DNA from: Pseudomonadota bacterium
Lineage (GTDB): Bacteria; Desulfobacterota; Desulfovibrionia; Desulfovibrionales; Desulfovibrionaceae
Assembly (NCBI GenBank): GCA_023390395.1
Contig: JAEWCY010000204.1
Coordinates: forward strand, 1-12,982
DNA: 12,982 bases
Direction: 5' to 3'
Part shown: in pieces, positions 1 to 6,440 of the stretch
Numbering within the stretch: the first letter of the stretch is position 1
How the letters are laid out: each line of letters opens with the position of its first letter
Position numbers and translations under genes: made by a program
Notes under the pieces: generated by a model
What the model saw: only the letters and a program-made list of their open reading frames with translations
Told to the model about the DNA's origin: nothing
The model's database searches: none

Positions 1-36
1 CTGGGCGCGCGCCGCCGGGCGGCGCCGCCGCTGCGT

Positions 37-49
37 GGGGGGGGGGGGG
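37..49. repeat. Homopolymeric tract of 13 G
   Basis: There are 13 consecutive G residues in the non-coding stretch upstream of the sensor kinase. Tracts of this length are prone to slippage during replication and also to sequencing or assembly error. It lies about 50 bases upstream of the putative kinase -35 element. A role in expression is only a possibility. The surrounding bases 1-100 contain no gene I can support; one reading frame is open from base 1 to a TAG at 64-66 and could be the tail of an upstream gene, but it has no recognisable content. Confidence 0.85.
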
Positions 50-100
50 CGCGGCCTGGGCTGTAGCGCCGGCCCCGGGCCATGTCAACGACCGCCCCCC

Positions 101-127
101 TTGACCCCTGGACCGCCTCCCCATAAG
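101..127 (+). promoter_or_regulatory. Candidate sigma-70-type promoter for the kinase operon
   Basis: TTGACC at 101-106 matches the -35 consensus in 5 of 6 positions. CATAAG at 122-127 matches the -10 consensus in 4 of 6. The 15-base spacer is shorter than the usual 17, which lowers confidence. Transcription would begin near 134 and leave a leader of about 120 bases before the kinase start at 254. Confidence 0.3.
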
Positions 128-179
128 GAGAATCGAGGCTCCGGTCCCCATGGACCGGGTCGCCGTCCCTGGAGTCGTC

Positions 180-257
180 GTGAATCGTCGCCAAGCCCCG
201 CCCTCTTCCCTTGCCGGACGTCGCCGCCACGACGGCCCTGCTTCTCCGTCTCCATGA
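180..257 (+). CDS. Possible 25-aa leader peptide overlapping the kinase start
   Basis: This is a small reading frame with a GTG start at 180 preceded by GGAG at 171-174 (5-base spacing). Its TGA stop at 255-257 overlaps the ATG of the sensor kinase at 254 in the classic ATGA arrangement. An in-frame ATG at 150 would give 35 residues. The peptide is rich in Arg, Pro and Ser and matches no family I know. The case rests on two facts: the kinase ATG lacks a Shine-Dalgarno sequence of its own, and the overlap geometry is that of translationally coupled genes. In such GC-rich DNA short open frames arise by chance, so this is a hypothesis. Confidence 0.25.
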   Translation: MNRRQAPPSSLAGRRRHDGPASPSP

Positions 258-3200
258 ACGGCCCCGGCGACGCGCCCAGACCGGCCCATGCCCGGGACGC
301 GGCCCCGCTTTCCGTTCTGGGGGGGCTGGCGATCCTGGCCGTGCCGGCCGTGCTCGTCGCCTGCGGCCTGCTGGACCGCGACGCCTTCCACGCCCTGACG
401 CAAATGGCCTGCCTGGCGGCCGGCGCGGCGACGTTTCTGGTGTTGTGGAACGCCCGCCGCTACCTGGAGCGCAATTTCTTCGTGCTGCTGGGTCCGGCCA
501 TCCTGGCGGCGGCCGGCATCGCCGCCCTGCGCGTCCTGGCCGCCTCGGGCCTGCTGCGCCTGCCCCTGTCCGCGGCCATGCTCCAGGCCCTACCCATGGC
601 CGGCAACCTGGGGCTTGCCATGGCGCTGTGCGCCGGGGCCTGGATTTCGCCGCAAAAAAGGCGCCTGCCCTCCTGGGCGGCCCTGGCCCTGGTGGCCGGG
701 GGCGACCTGGCCCTGTGGCTGCTCCTCGGCCTGGCCCGGGCGGCCGGTCCCGAGACCGGCCCCTCCCTGACCGTGCTGGCGCATCCGGCCGCCTTGGCGC
801 TTTTCGCGGCGGCGGCCCCGGCCCTGGTCCGGGACCGGGCCAGCCTCGGCCCGGACGTGGTCCGGCCGGTCCTCGGCACGCTGACCTGCCTGGCCCTGGC
901 CGAAGCGGCCTCCACCTTGGGGGAGCACTTCCTGTGGCCGGACCTCGTCGGCCACACGGCCAAGCTCGCCGGCTATTGCCTGGGCTGCCGGGCGGCCGTG
1001 GTGGCCGCCGTGGCCCGACCCCACCAGCGCCTGCGCCGCGAGGTCGTGCTGCGCGAGACCGAGCTGGCCGCGCGCCTGGCGCGGCTGGGAGCCCAGTCCC
1101 AGGCCGTGCTCGAACTGACCCGGCTCAAGGCCCTGGAGGGCGGCGCGTTCGACGATTTCGCCCGCACGCTTCTGTCGCGGGCCATGGCCGTGCTGCGCCT
1201 GGAAAGAGCCAGTCTGTGGCTGCTGTCCCCGGAGGGAGACCACCTGGTCTGCACCCTGGGCGTCGGGGCCGCCGCCGGAGAGGCCGGGGAGGTCCTGGAC
1301 CTGGCCGGCGCGCCGGATTATCGCGACGCCCTGGCCCACGAACGGGTGCTGGCCATCCACGACGCCGCGACCTGGCCCCTGGCCGGGCCGGCGGCCGCGG
1401 CCCTTCTGGCCGCGCGCGGCGTGACGGCCTGCATCGACGCCCCCCTGCGCTTTTCCGGCCGCCTGGCCGGTGCGCTCAAGCTCGAACAAGGCGGCGGCCC
1501 CCGTCGCTTCGACGCCGACGAACTGGCTTTCGCCGGCAACCTGGCCGACCTGCTCGTCCTGGCCCGGGAATCGTCCGAACGCCGTCTGGCCGCCCGCAAC
1601 CTGGCCGAAAGCGAGCAGCGCTTGCGCTCCCTGGTCGAAGCCATGCCCGACCCGGTCTGCTTCAAGGACGCCGGCGGCCGTTGGGTGGTGGCCAACCAGG
1701 CCATCCTCGAGGTGTTCGGCCTGTCCGGCGAGGATTGGGCCGGGCGGACCAACCGAGAGCTGGCCGAACGTTGCGCCGGCGACCGGCAGGCCCTGGAAAC
1801 CCTGGAAGCCGCCGATTTCCGGGCCTGGACCTCCCGCCATCCCGACGTCTTCGGCCTGTCCCTGACCACGGCCGCCGGCAAGGCCCGGCATTTCGACGTC
1901 ATCAAGGCCCCGCTCTTCCACGGGGACGGCCGCCCCAAGGGCATGGTCATCCTGGGGCGCGACGTCACGGCCTACCAAAACGCCCTGGCCCGGCTGGGCG
2001 AGACCAACGCCGAACTGGAGGCCATCTACAACGAGACCTCCGACGGCCTGGTCATCGCCGACATCGGCAGCCGCACGGTGGTGCGCGTCAACGCCGCGGC
2101 CTGCCGCATGTTCGGCTACGATTCCCGGGCGCTGACCGCCCTTTCGCCCTGGGACCTGCACCCGGCCGCGGACCGGGAACGCTCCCTCGAACTCTTCGGG
2201 GAGATCGCGGCCGGCCGGCTGCGCCTGCTGGAGGACATCGCCTGCCTGCGCGCCGACGGCACGACCTTTTTCGCGGACATCTCCGCCCAGTCCATCAGCT
2301 ACGGCGGCCGGCCGGCCATCCTGGGCTTCTACCGGGACATCACCGAACGCCGGGCCGCGGACGCCGCCCTGCGGGCCTCCGAGGAACGCTTCCGCCGGGT
2401 GTTCAACAGCACCTACGACGCCATCTTCCTGCACGACGCCGAGGGGCGCGTCCTCGACCTCAACGACAAGGCCCTGGAACTCTACGGCCTGCGCCGGGAG
2501 GAAGCCCTCACGCTCTCCATCGCCCGGGACATCTCCGCGCCGGACAGCCCCGTGGAGCGGCTGCGCGAGGACTGGGCCGCCGTCATGGCCGGCCAGGAGC
2601 GTTTCTTCGAGTGGAAGGCCAGGCGGGCCCACGACGGCGGCACGTTCCACGTGGAGGTCTACCTGCGCCGGCTCCTGCTCGACGACCGCCCGGTCATCCT
2701 GGCCAACGTGCGCGACGTCACGGAAAGAAAGCGCGTGCTGGCCGCCCTGGCCGCCCGGCAGGAGGAGATCACGGCCCTCAACCGGAGCCTGGCCCGCCGG
2801 GTGCGCGAGGCCACGGAGAAAAACCGCCAAAAGGACATCCTGCTCCTCAACCGCACCCGCCTGGCCGCCATGGGCGAGATGATCGGCAACATCGCCCACC
2901 AGTGGCGGCAGCCCCTCAACGCCCTGTCCATCCTGCTGGCCAACATGCGCTTCGAGCAGGAGGCGGCCTGCGGCGGGGAAACGCCCGAGCTGGCCGCCGC
3001 CCACCGCCAGGCCGGGGAGATCCTGCGCAAGATGTCCGCCACCATCGACGACTTCCGCAACTTCTTCCGGCCCGACAAGCAGCGCGAGACCTTCTCCGTG
3101 GTGGAGGCCGCAAGCGACGCCCTGCTCCTGATCGAGGCGACCCTGGCCCAGCACGGCGTGGCCGTGCGCTTCACGGCCCGCCGCAACCCGCGCGTGGTGG

Positions 3201-3583
3201 GGTTTCGCGGCGAATTCTCCCAGGTCGTGCTGAACCTCCTCGGCAACGCCAAGGACGCCATAAAGGCCCACCGCGACCGGGGCGGAGTCATCGCCATCCG
3301 AGTCATGGAGCGCCGGGGCATGGCCGTCATCCACATCCGCGACAACGGCGGCGGCATCCCGGAAGACGCCCTCCCCCGCGTGTTCGACCCCTACTTCACC
3401 ACCAAAAGCGACACCGGCGGCACGGGCTTGGGCCTTTACATGTCCAAGATCATCATCGAGGAACACATGCAGGGCGGCCTGACCGCGGCCAACGTCGCGG
3501 GCGGAGCCAGGTTCGCCGTACGCGTGCCCCTGGCCCCGGCCGCCCCCGCGGCGCAACCCCGCCCCCTTTCACCAGGAGAATGA
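254..3583 (+). CDS. Membrane sensor histidine kinase, GAF plus three PAS domains
   Basis: This 1109-aa integral membrane sensor kinase should autophosphorylate and pass phosphate to a response regulator, most likely the one encoded 3 bases downstream. Residues about 18-254 hold six to eight hydrophobic helices, resembling MASE-type membrane sensor domains; no ligand can be named. A GAF-like domain follows at about 296-440, then PAS domains at about 453-577, 585-700 and 705-825 and a coiled-coil linker. The HisKA motif AHQWRQPLN places the phosphoacceptor at H882. The ATPase domain has N998 (N box), DNGGGIP at 1030-1036, FDPYFTTK at 1044-1051 and GGTGLGL at 1055-1061. There is no fused receiver, so it is a classical rather than hybrid kinase. 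I chose the ATG at 254 because it lies just before the first membrane helix; the frame stays open upstream, but that part is low-complexity Gly/Pro/Arg sequence. It has no clear ribosome binding site and may be coupled to the small frame overlapping it. Confidence 0.9.
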   Translation: MNGPGDAPRPAHARDAAPLSVLGGLAILAVPAVLVACGLLDRDAFHALTQMACLAAGAATFLVLWNARRYLERNFFVLLGPAILAAAGIAALRVLAASGLLRLPLSAAMLQALPMAGNLGLAMALCAGAWISPQKRRLPSWAALALVAGGDLALWLLLGLARAAGPETGPSLTVLAHPAALALFAAAAPALVRDRASLGPDVVRPVLGTLTCLALAEAASTLGEHFLWPDLVGHTAKLAGYCLGCRAAVVAAVARPHQRLRREVVLRETELAARLARLGAQSQAVLELTRLKALEGGAFDDFARTLLSRAMAVLRLERASLWLLSPEGDHLVCTLGVGAAAGEAGEVLDLAGAPDYRDALAHERVLAIHDAATWPLAGPAAAALLAARGVTACIDAPLRFSGRLAGALKLEQGGGPRRFDADELAFAGNLADLLVLARESSERRLAARNLAESEQRLRSLVEAMPDPVCFKDAGGRWVVANQAILEVFGLSGEDWAGRTNRELAERCAGDRQALETLEAADFRAWTSRHPDVFGLSLTTAAGKARHFDVIKAPLFHGDGRPKGMVILGRDVTAYQNALARLGETNAELEAIYNETSDGLVIADIGSRTVVRVNAAACRMFGYDSRALTALSPWDLHPAADRERSLELFGEIAAGRLRLLEDIACLRADGTTFFADISAQSISYGGRPAILGFYRDITERRAADAALRASEERFRRVFNSTYDAIFLHDAEGRVLDLNDKALELYGLRREEALTLSIARDISAPDSPVERLREDWAAVMAGQERFFEWKARRAHDGGTFHVEVYLRRLLLDDRPVILANVRDVTERKRVLAALAARQEEITALNRSLARRVREATEKNRQKDILLLNRTRLAAMGEMIGNIAHQWRQPLNALSILLANMRFEQEAACGGETPELAAAHRQAGEILRKMSATIDDFRNFFRPDKQRETFSVVEAASDALLLIEATLAQHGVAVRFTARRNPRVVGFRGEFSQVVLNLLGNAKDAIKAHRDRGGVIAIRVMERRGMAVIHIRDNGGGIPEDALPRVFDPYFTTKSDTGGTGLGLYMSKIIIEEHMQGGLTAANVAGGARFAVRVPLAPAAPAAQPRPLSPGE
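3574..3578 (+). promoter_or_regulatory. Ribosome binding site that fixes a GTG start
   Basis: AGGAG lies inside the last codons of the kinase gene, 8 bases before the GTG at 3587. It decides between that GTG, which opens the receiver frame, and the nearer ATG at 3580, which opens an unrelated shadow frame. Confidence 0.7.
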
Positions 3584-3586
3584 ACC

Positions 3587-4879
3587 GTGCCCAGAAACGC
3601 CGCCTTCCAGCAGAAGTACCGGCAGCTTTCACGACTGCACATCCTGGTCGTCGAGGACGACCTCCTGGCCCGGGAACAGATGGGCCTCATGTTGTCGCGC
3701 TTCGCCGGCCGGCTGAGCACGGCCGGAGACGGAGCCGAGGGACTGGAGCTCTTCAAGCAGGAGCGGCCCGACATCGTGGTCACGGACATCAACATGCCGC
3801 GCATGGACGGCCTGGACATGGCCGAGGCCATCAAGGCCATGGACAAGGCCACCCCGGTGGTCATGGTCACGGCCCACAGCGACGCCTCCTTCTTCCTGCG
3901 CTCCATCGCCATCGGCATCGACGGCTACGTGGTCAAGCCCGTGGAGGCCGAGGCGCTGCTCGGACTGCTCACGCGGCTGGGCAAGGGCCTGGCCGAGGCA
4001 AGGGCGGCGGCCAGCCGGGCCCAGCTCTTCCAGTTCACCCTGGACATCAACCCCAACTTCATCCTCACCTGCGACGCGGGCGAGGTGGACTACATCAACC
4101 GCACCTTCCTGGATTTCCTGGGCGCGCCGAGCCTGACCGCGCTCAAGGCCGGCAGCCACGCCGGCCGGATTCTCGAAATCGACGGCCGCCGCCACGACCC
4201 GGCCGACCTGGCCTGGGTGACGCTCATCGGCGCGCGCGAGGGGGCCACGCACCAGGCCGTCTTTTCGCTGCTGCCCGGCGAGAAGGGCCGCCAGCGCACC
4301 TTCCTCGTCTCGGCCTCGGACTTTCCGGAACTGGAACGGCGCATCCTGACGTTCACCGACATCACCCCCCTGGCCGAGGAGCGCCGCGCCCTGCTGCGGC
4401 GCGCCGTCACCGACGCCCTGACCGGCATCGCCAACCGGGCCGGGCTCGACGACGTGCTCGAGTCCGACCTGCGCCGCGCCGTGGCGGAAGACCTGCCCCT
4501 GTCCGTGATCATGTTCGACATCGACCACTTCAAGGCCATCAACGACACCTACGGCCACCAGGCCGGAGACGCGGTGCTGGTGGAGCTGACCCGGCTCGTC
4601 GGCGGCCAGGTCCGGGCCGGGGACACGCTCGGCCGCTACGGCGGCGAGGAATTCCTCGTCGCCGCGCCCGGGGCGGACCGGGACGTGGCGGCACGTCTGG
4701 CCGAGCGGCTCCGGTCGGCCGTGGAGAAGCATCTGTTCCCGGTCGCGGGCAGCCTGAACTGCAGTTTCGGCGTGGCCCAGGCCAGGCTGGGAGAATCCGC
4801 CGCCGCCCTGGTCGGCCGGGCCGACGAGGCGCTCTATCGGGCCAAGGAGGCGGGCCGCAACCGCGTGGTCGTCGGCTGA
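3587..4879 (+). CDS. Response regulator diguanylate cyclase (REC-PAS-GGDEF)
   Basis: This 430-aa regulator is predicted to make cyclic di-GMP from two GTP when phosphorylated. The receiver domain (about 17-130) has the acidic pocket E23-D24-D25, phosphoacceptor D67, T95 and K117, so all key residues are present. Residues about 145-262 form a PAS-like linker ending in a DIT motif. The GGDEF domain (about 265-430) carries FDIDHFK at 310-316 and the active-site motif GGEEF at 352-356. R343-A-G-D346 fits the RxxD inhibitory site, so product feedback inhibition is expected. Translation starts at GTG, 3 bases after the kinase stop, so the two genes are almost certainly cotranscribed and form a cognate pair. 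No EAL or PilZ domain is attached, so the c-di-GMP target lies elsewhere. No strong terminator follows; only a 5-bp stem near 4997-5013 with a T-rich stretch some 15 bases later. Confidence 0.93.
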   Translation: MPRNAAFQQKYRQLSRLHILVVEDDLLAREQMGLMLSRFAGRLSTAGDGAEGLELFKQERPDIVVTDINMPRMDGLDMAEAIKAMDKATPVVMVTAHSDASFFLRSIAIGIDGYVVKPVEAEALLGLLTRLGKGLAEARAAASRAQLFQFTLDINPNFILTCDAGEVDYINRTFLDFLGAPSLTALKAGSHAGRILEIDGRRHDPADLAWVTLIGAREGATHQAVFSLLPGEKGRQRTFLVSASDFPELERRILTFTDITPLAEERRALLRRAVTDALTGIANRAGLDDVLESDLRRAVAEDLPLSVIMFDIDHFKAINDTYGHQAGDAVLVELTRLVGGQVRAGDTLGRYGGEEFLVAAPGADRDVAARLAERLRSAVEKHLFPVAGSLNCSFGVAQARLGESAAALVGRADEALYRAKEAGRNRVVVG

Positions 4880-5056
4880 CGCCCGACAGGAGCGGGGCAA
4901 CGGCCGCCCGGAAATACGAGCAAACCAGGACGTGCCGCCCTTTTCGCCCGGCTCCCGCCCAAACGCCGGACACGCCGCGTCCGAGCGGCCGTCGGTCCGG
5001 GAACGTCCCCCGGCCTCGCCGTCCTCCGTATTTCTTTTTGGAAATCATTTTAATTG

Positions 5057-5062
5057 TATAAT
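5057..5062 (+). promoter_or_regulatory. Perfect TATAAT -10 box in AT-rich island
   Basis: TATAAT is a perfect -10 hexamer. The -35 region 17 bases upstream (CTTTTT) is poor, so an activator or UP-like A/T tract may be needed. Transcription would start at about 5069-5070, exactly where the palindrome begins, and would run toward the small membrane-protein gene. The opposite strand also carries TTGTTA-N17-TACAAT across the same island, which could direct antisense transcription into the diguanylate cyclase gene. Confidence 0.4.
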
Positions 5063-5069
5063 AATTCTA

Positions 5070-5083
5070 ATTTGTTAACAAAT
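5070..5083. promoter_or_regulatory. Perfect 14-bp palindrome, candidate operator
   Basis: ATTTGTTAACAAAT is a perfect palindrome starting about 8 bases downstream of the TATAAT box, across the predicted transcription start. A dimeric repressor bound there would block initiation. I cannot assign it to a named regulator; it lacks the spacer expected for CRP/FNR, Rex or CooA sites. Confidence 0.4.
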
Positions 5084-5184
5084 GAAGCAGCCGGCAGGCC
5101 GCCTGGGAATGTGATTTATTTCCCAAGAAAACCTTGTCAGCCGCCCGCCCCGGGCGTAGCCCTGGACTTGCGCCCGCCCGACCG

Positions 5185-5221
5185 GGCGTCCGGCCAACCG
5201 CCAGCGGCAGGGCCGGACGCC
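5185..5221 (+). repeat. Inverted repeat with perfect 11-bp stem in leader
   Basis: GGCGTCCGGCC at 5185-5195 pairs perfectly with GGCCGGACGCC at 5211-5221. The 15-base interior can form a further 3-bp stem (CCG at 5198-5200 with CGG at 5205-5207). No T tract follows, so it is unlikely to be an intrinsic terminator. It would be a very stable hairpin in the leader RNA. Confidence 0.7.
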
Positions 5222-5473
5222 GACAAGGCGTTGCGCCGGGTTGTGGGGATGTCGGCCGGCCCTGGAAGCAGCGAACGCGACAACCAACGCCCCTCGTGTC
5301 ACGTTTTTTTGACCGGAAACCCGCCCCTTGCGGGGCGCAAGCCTGATCGACGAGACCCGGACGCCTTGGCAGGCACGCCGGGCCGCGGACGCCACACGAG
5401 ATCGCCGGACAAAAACCCGGTGGACGACGGCAGCCGCCCGCCGGCGACTTGGGATCGCCCCAAGGAGTCGGAC

Positions 5474-5563
5474 ATGAGTCTGATGGATGTCGGCGCCATA
5501 GCTGGCGCGGTGGTGTTTCTGGCCCTCTTCGGCTTGTTCTTCTGGAAGCGCTGCCTCAAGTAG
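5474..5563 (+). CDS. Small 29-aa single-helix membrane protein
   Basis: The frame begins with ATG at 5474, preceded by AAGGAG at 5462-5467 (6-base spacing), and ends in TAG just before a strong terminator. The product has a short polar N-terminus, a hydrophobic helix at about residues 7-24 and a basic tail (KRCLK). By the positive-inside rule the tail should face the cytoplasm. Its size and shape recall the tiny accessory subunits found with membrane complexes (CydX, KdpF), but I see no sequence match and no such complex next door. A single cysteine lies in the tail. It is the only gene on this transcript that I can support, after a leader of about 400 bases. The ribosome binding site, hydrophobic pattern and adjacent terminator make it likely to be real; its function is unknown. 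Confidence 0.65.
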   Translation: MSLMDVGAIAGAVVFLALFGLFFWKRCLK

Positions 5564-5570
5564 CGACGTT

Positions 5571-5611
5571 GCGGGCGTCCGTCCCGGAAGGGACGGACGC
5601 CCGCCTCCTTT
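5571..5611 (+). terminator. Intrinsic terminator, perfect 15-bp stem
   Basis: The arm at 5571-5585 is perfectly complementary to 5590-5604 around a GGAA tetraloop. CTCCTTTT follows on the plus strand. It ends the small membrane-protein transcript. It also lies just past the convergent cooC stop, but on that strand no U tract follows, so termination there is less certain. Confidence 0.9.
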
Positions 5612-6415
5612 TCAGGCCTCCGGGCGTTCCCGTTCCAGGCTCGCCAGCAGCGCGGCGCAGGCCGCGTCGGCCACGGCCGAGGCCTCAAGCGACAGCACCG
5701 AGCCGTCCTCGGCCTGCCGGGCAGCCAGTTCGGCCACGAAAGGCACCGCCGTGACGTCGCCGGGCAGTCCCGGCCAGGCGGAAAGGATCGTCGCCGAGGC
5801 TGGCCAAACGCCCCGGGTCAGGGCCAGGGTCTGGCGCGACAGGCCGATCTCGCGGCCCATGGCCGACACCCGCGCCGCCACGTCCAGGGAGCGGCGGCTT
5901 TCTTCGCTGACCACCACCAACGCGTCCAGGTCCCCGGCCGTGCCCCGACCCAGATGTTCCACGCCGGCCTCGAAGTCGACCAGCACGTGGCCGGGCATGG
6001 CCCCGAGCACGTGGCGCAGCACGGCCCGCAGCAGGGTCCCGGCGGCGCAGGCGCAGCCCGACCCGCCCGAGGCGACGCCGCCCATGACCAGCAGCCGCTT
6101 GCGGCCGACCGTGGCGGCATGGCGCGGCCCGAGCCCCACGGGAACGTCCACGCCGAGGGCCTCCGGCAGGTCGCCCACCTCCGGAGTCAGCGCCAGAAAA
6201 GCCCCCTCCCCGATGCGCTCGCGCACGAGCTCCTCGCGCGCGGCCAGGGGGAGCGGCAGCGCCTCGGGCCTCAGGCCGCAGGCCGCGCCGAGGGAACCGG
6301 CCGTGTCCGCATCCACCAGATAGACGTCCTCCCCGCGCCGGGCCAGGTAATCGGCCATCCAGGCGGCCAGGGTCGTCTTGCCCACGCCCCCTTTTCCGGC
6401 AAAGGCGATCTTCAC
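5612..6415 (-). CDS. cooC: CooC-type CO dehydrogenase maturation ATPase
   Basis: This 267-aa cytoplasmic P-loop ATPase of the MinD/ParA-like group assists nickel insertion or C-cluster maturation of CO dehydrogenase. The deviant Walker A motif GKGGVGKT is at 7-14, with signature lysine K8. VDADT follows at 34-38 and VDFEAGVEHLGRGT at 146-159. C121 and C123 form the CxC pair that binds metal at the CooC dimer interface in the characterised family. Translation starts at GTG with GGAGG five bases upstream (complement of 6421-6425). It lies 25 bases downstream of cooS on the same strand, so the two are read as one operon. Length and motifs are complete. A general MinD-type ATPase is excluded by the CxC pair and by the neighbouring substrate enzyme. 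Confidence 0.93.
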   Translation of the reverse strand: MKIAFAGKGGVGKTTLAAWMADYLARRGEDVYLVDADTAGSLGAACGLRPEALPLPLAAREELVRERIGEGAFLALTPEVGDLPEALGVDVPVGLGPRHAATVGRKRLLVMGGVASGGSGCACAAGTLLRAVLRHVLGAMPGHVLVDFEAGVEHLGRGTAGDLDALVVVSEESRRSLDVAARVSAMGREIGLSRQTLALTRGVWPASATILSAWPGLPGDVTAVPFVAELAARQAEDGSVLSLEASAVADAACAALLASLERERPEA

Positions 6416-6440
6416 GTGAACCTCCGCAACCGGTCTGCGC

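Larger units (their letters stand above)
4880..5473. other. 594-base gap: AT-rich island and structured leader
   Basis: No long gene here is convincing. One plus frame is open through it, but its product is Pro/Arg/Gly-rich with no domain. A stretch encoding VIYFPRK at 5111-5131 looks slightly protein-like but cannot be extended. The segment 5030-5135 is strikingly AT-rich against the surrounding high-GC DNA. Downstream are several inverted repeats: 5185-5195 with 5211-5221, and 5323-5327 with 5332-5336. A T7 run lies at 5304-5310. The best reading is a promoter followed by a roughly 400-base leader of the small gene at 5474. Confidence 0.6.

Noticed and set aside
590..3556. A 988-codon minus-strand open frame opposite the kinase
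   Set aside because: It has low-complexity Gly/His/Gln/Val composition typical of the complement of GC-rich coding DNA, with no ribosome site or recognisable motif.
211..5061. A 1616-codon plus-strand open frame spanning the kinase and cyclase genes
   Set aside because: Its product is almost entirely Pro/Arg/Gly/Ala and has no domains. It is a frame shadow caused by high GC; the overlapping frames carry clear kinase and GGDEF motifs.
5333..5346. Short match to a 16S rRNA segment (GGGCGCAAGCCTGA)
   Set aside because: The similarity is limited to about 15 bases and does not extend on either side, so it is chance.
5290..5405. Possible class I c-di-GMP (GEMM) riboswitch downstream of the cyclase gene
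   Set aside because: GGGGCGCAAGCCT and nearby stems recall parts of that aptamer, but the conserved core and tetraloop receptor cannot be placed. A covariance-model search would settle it.
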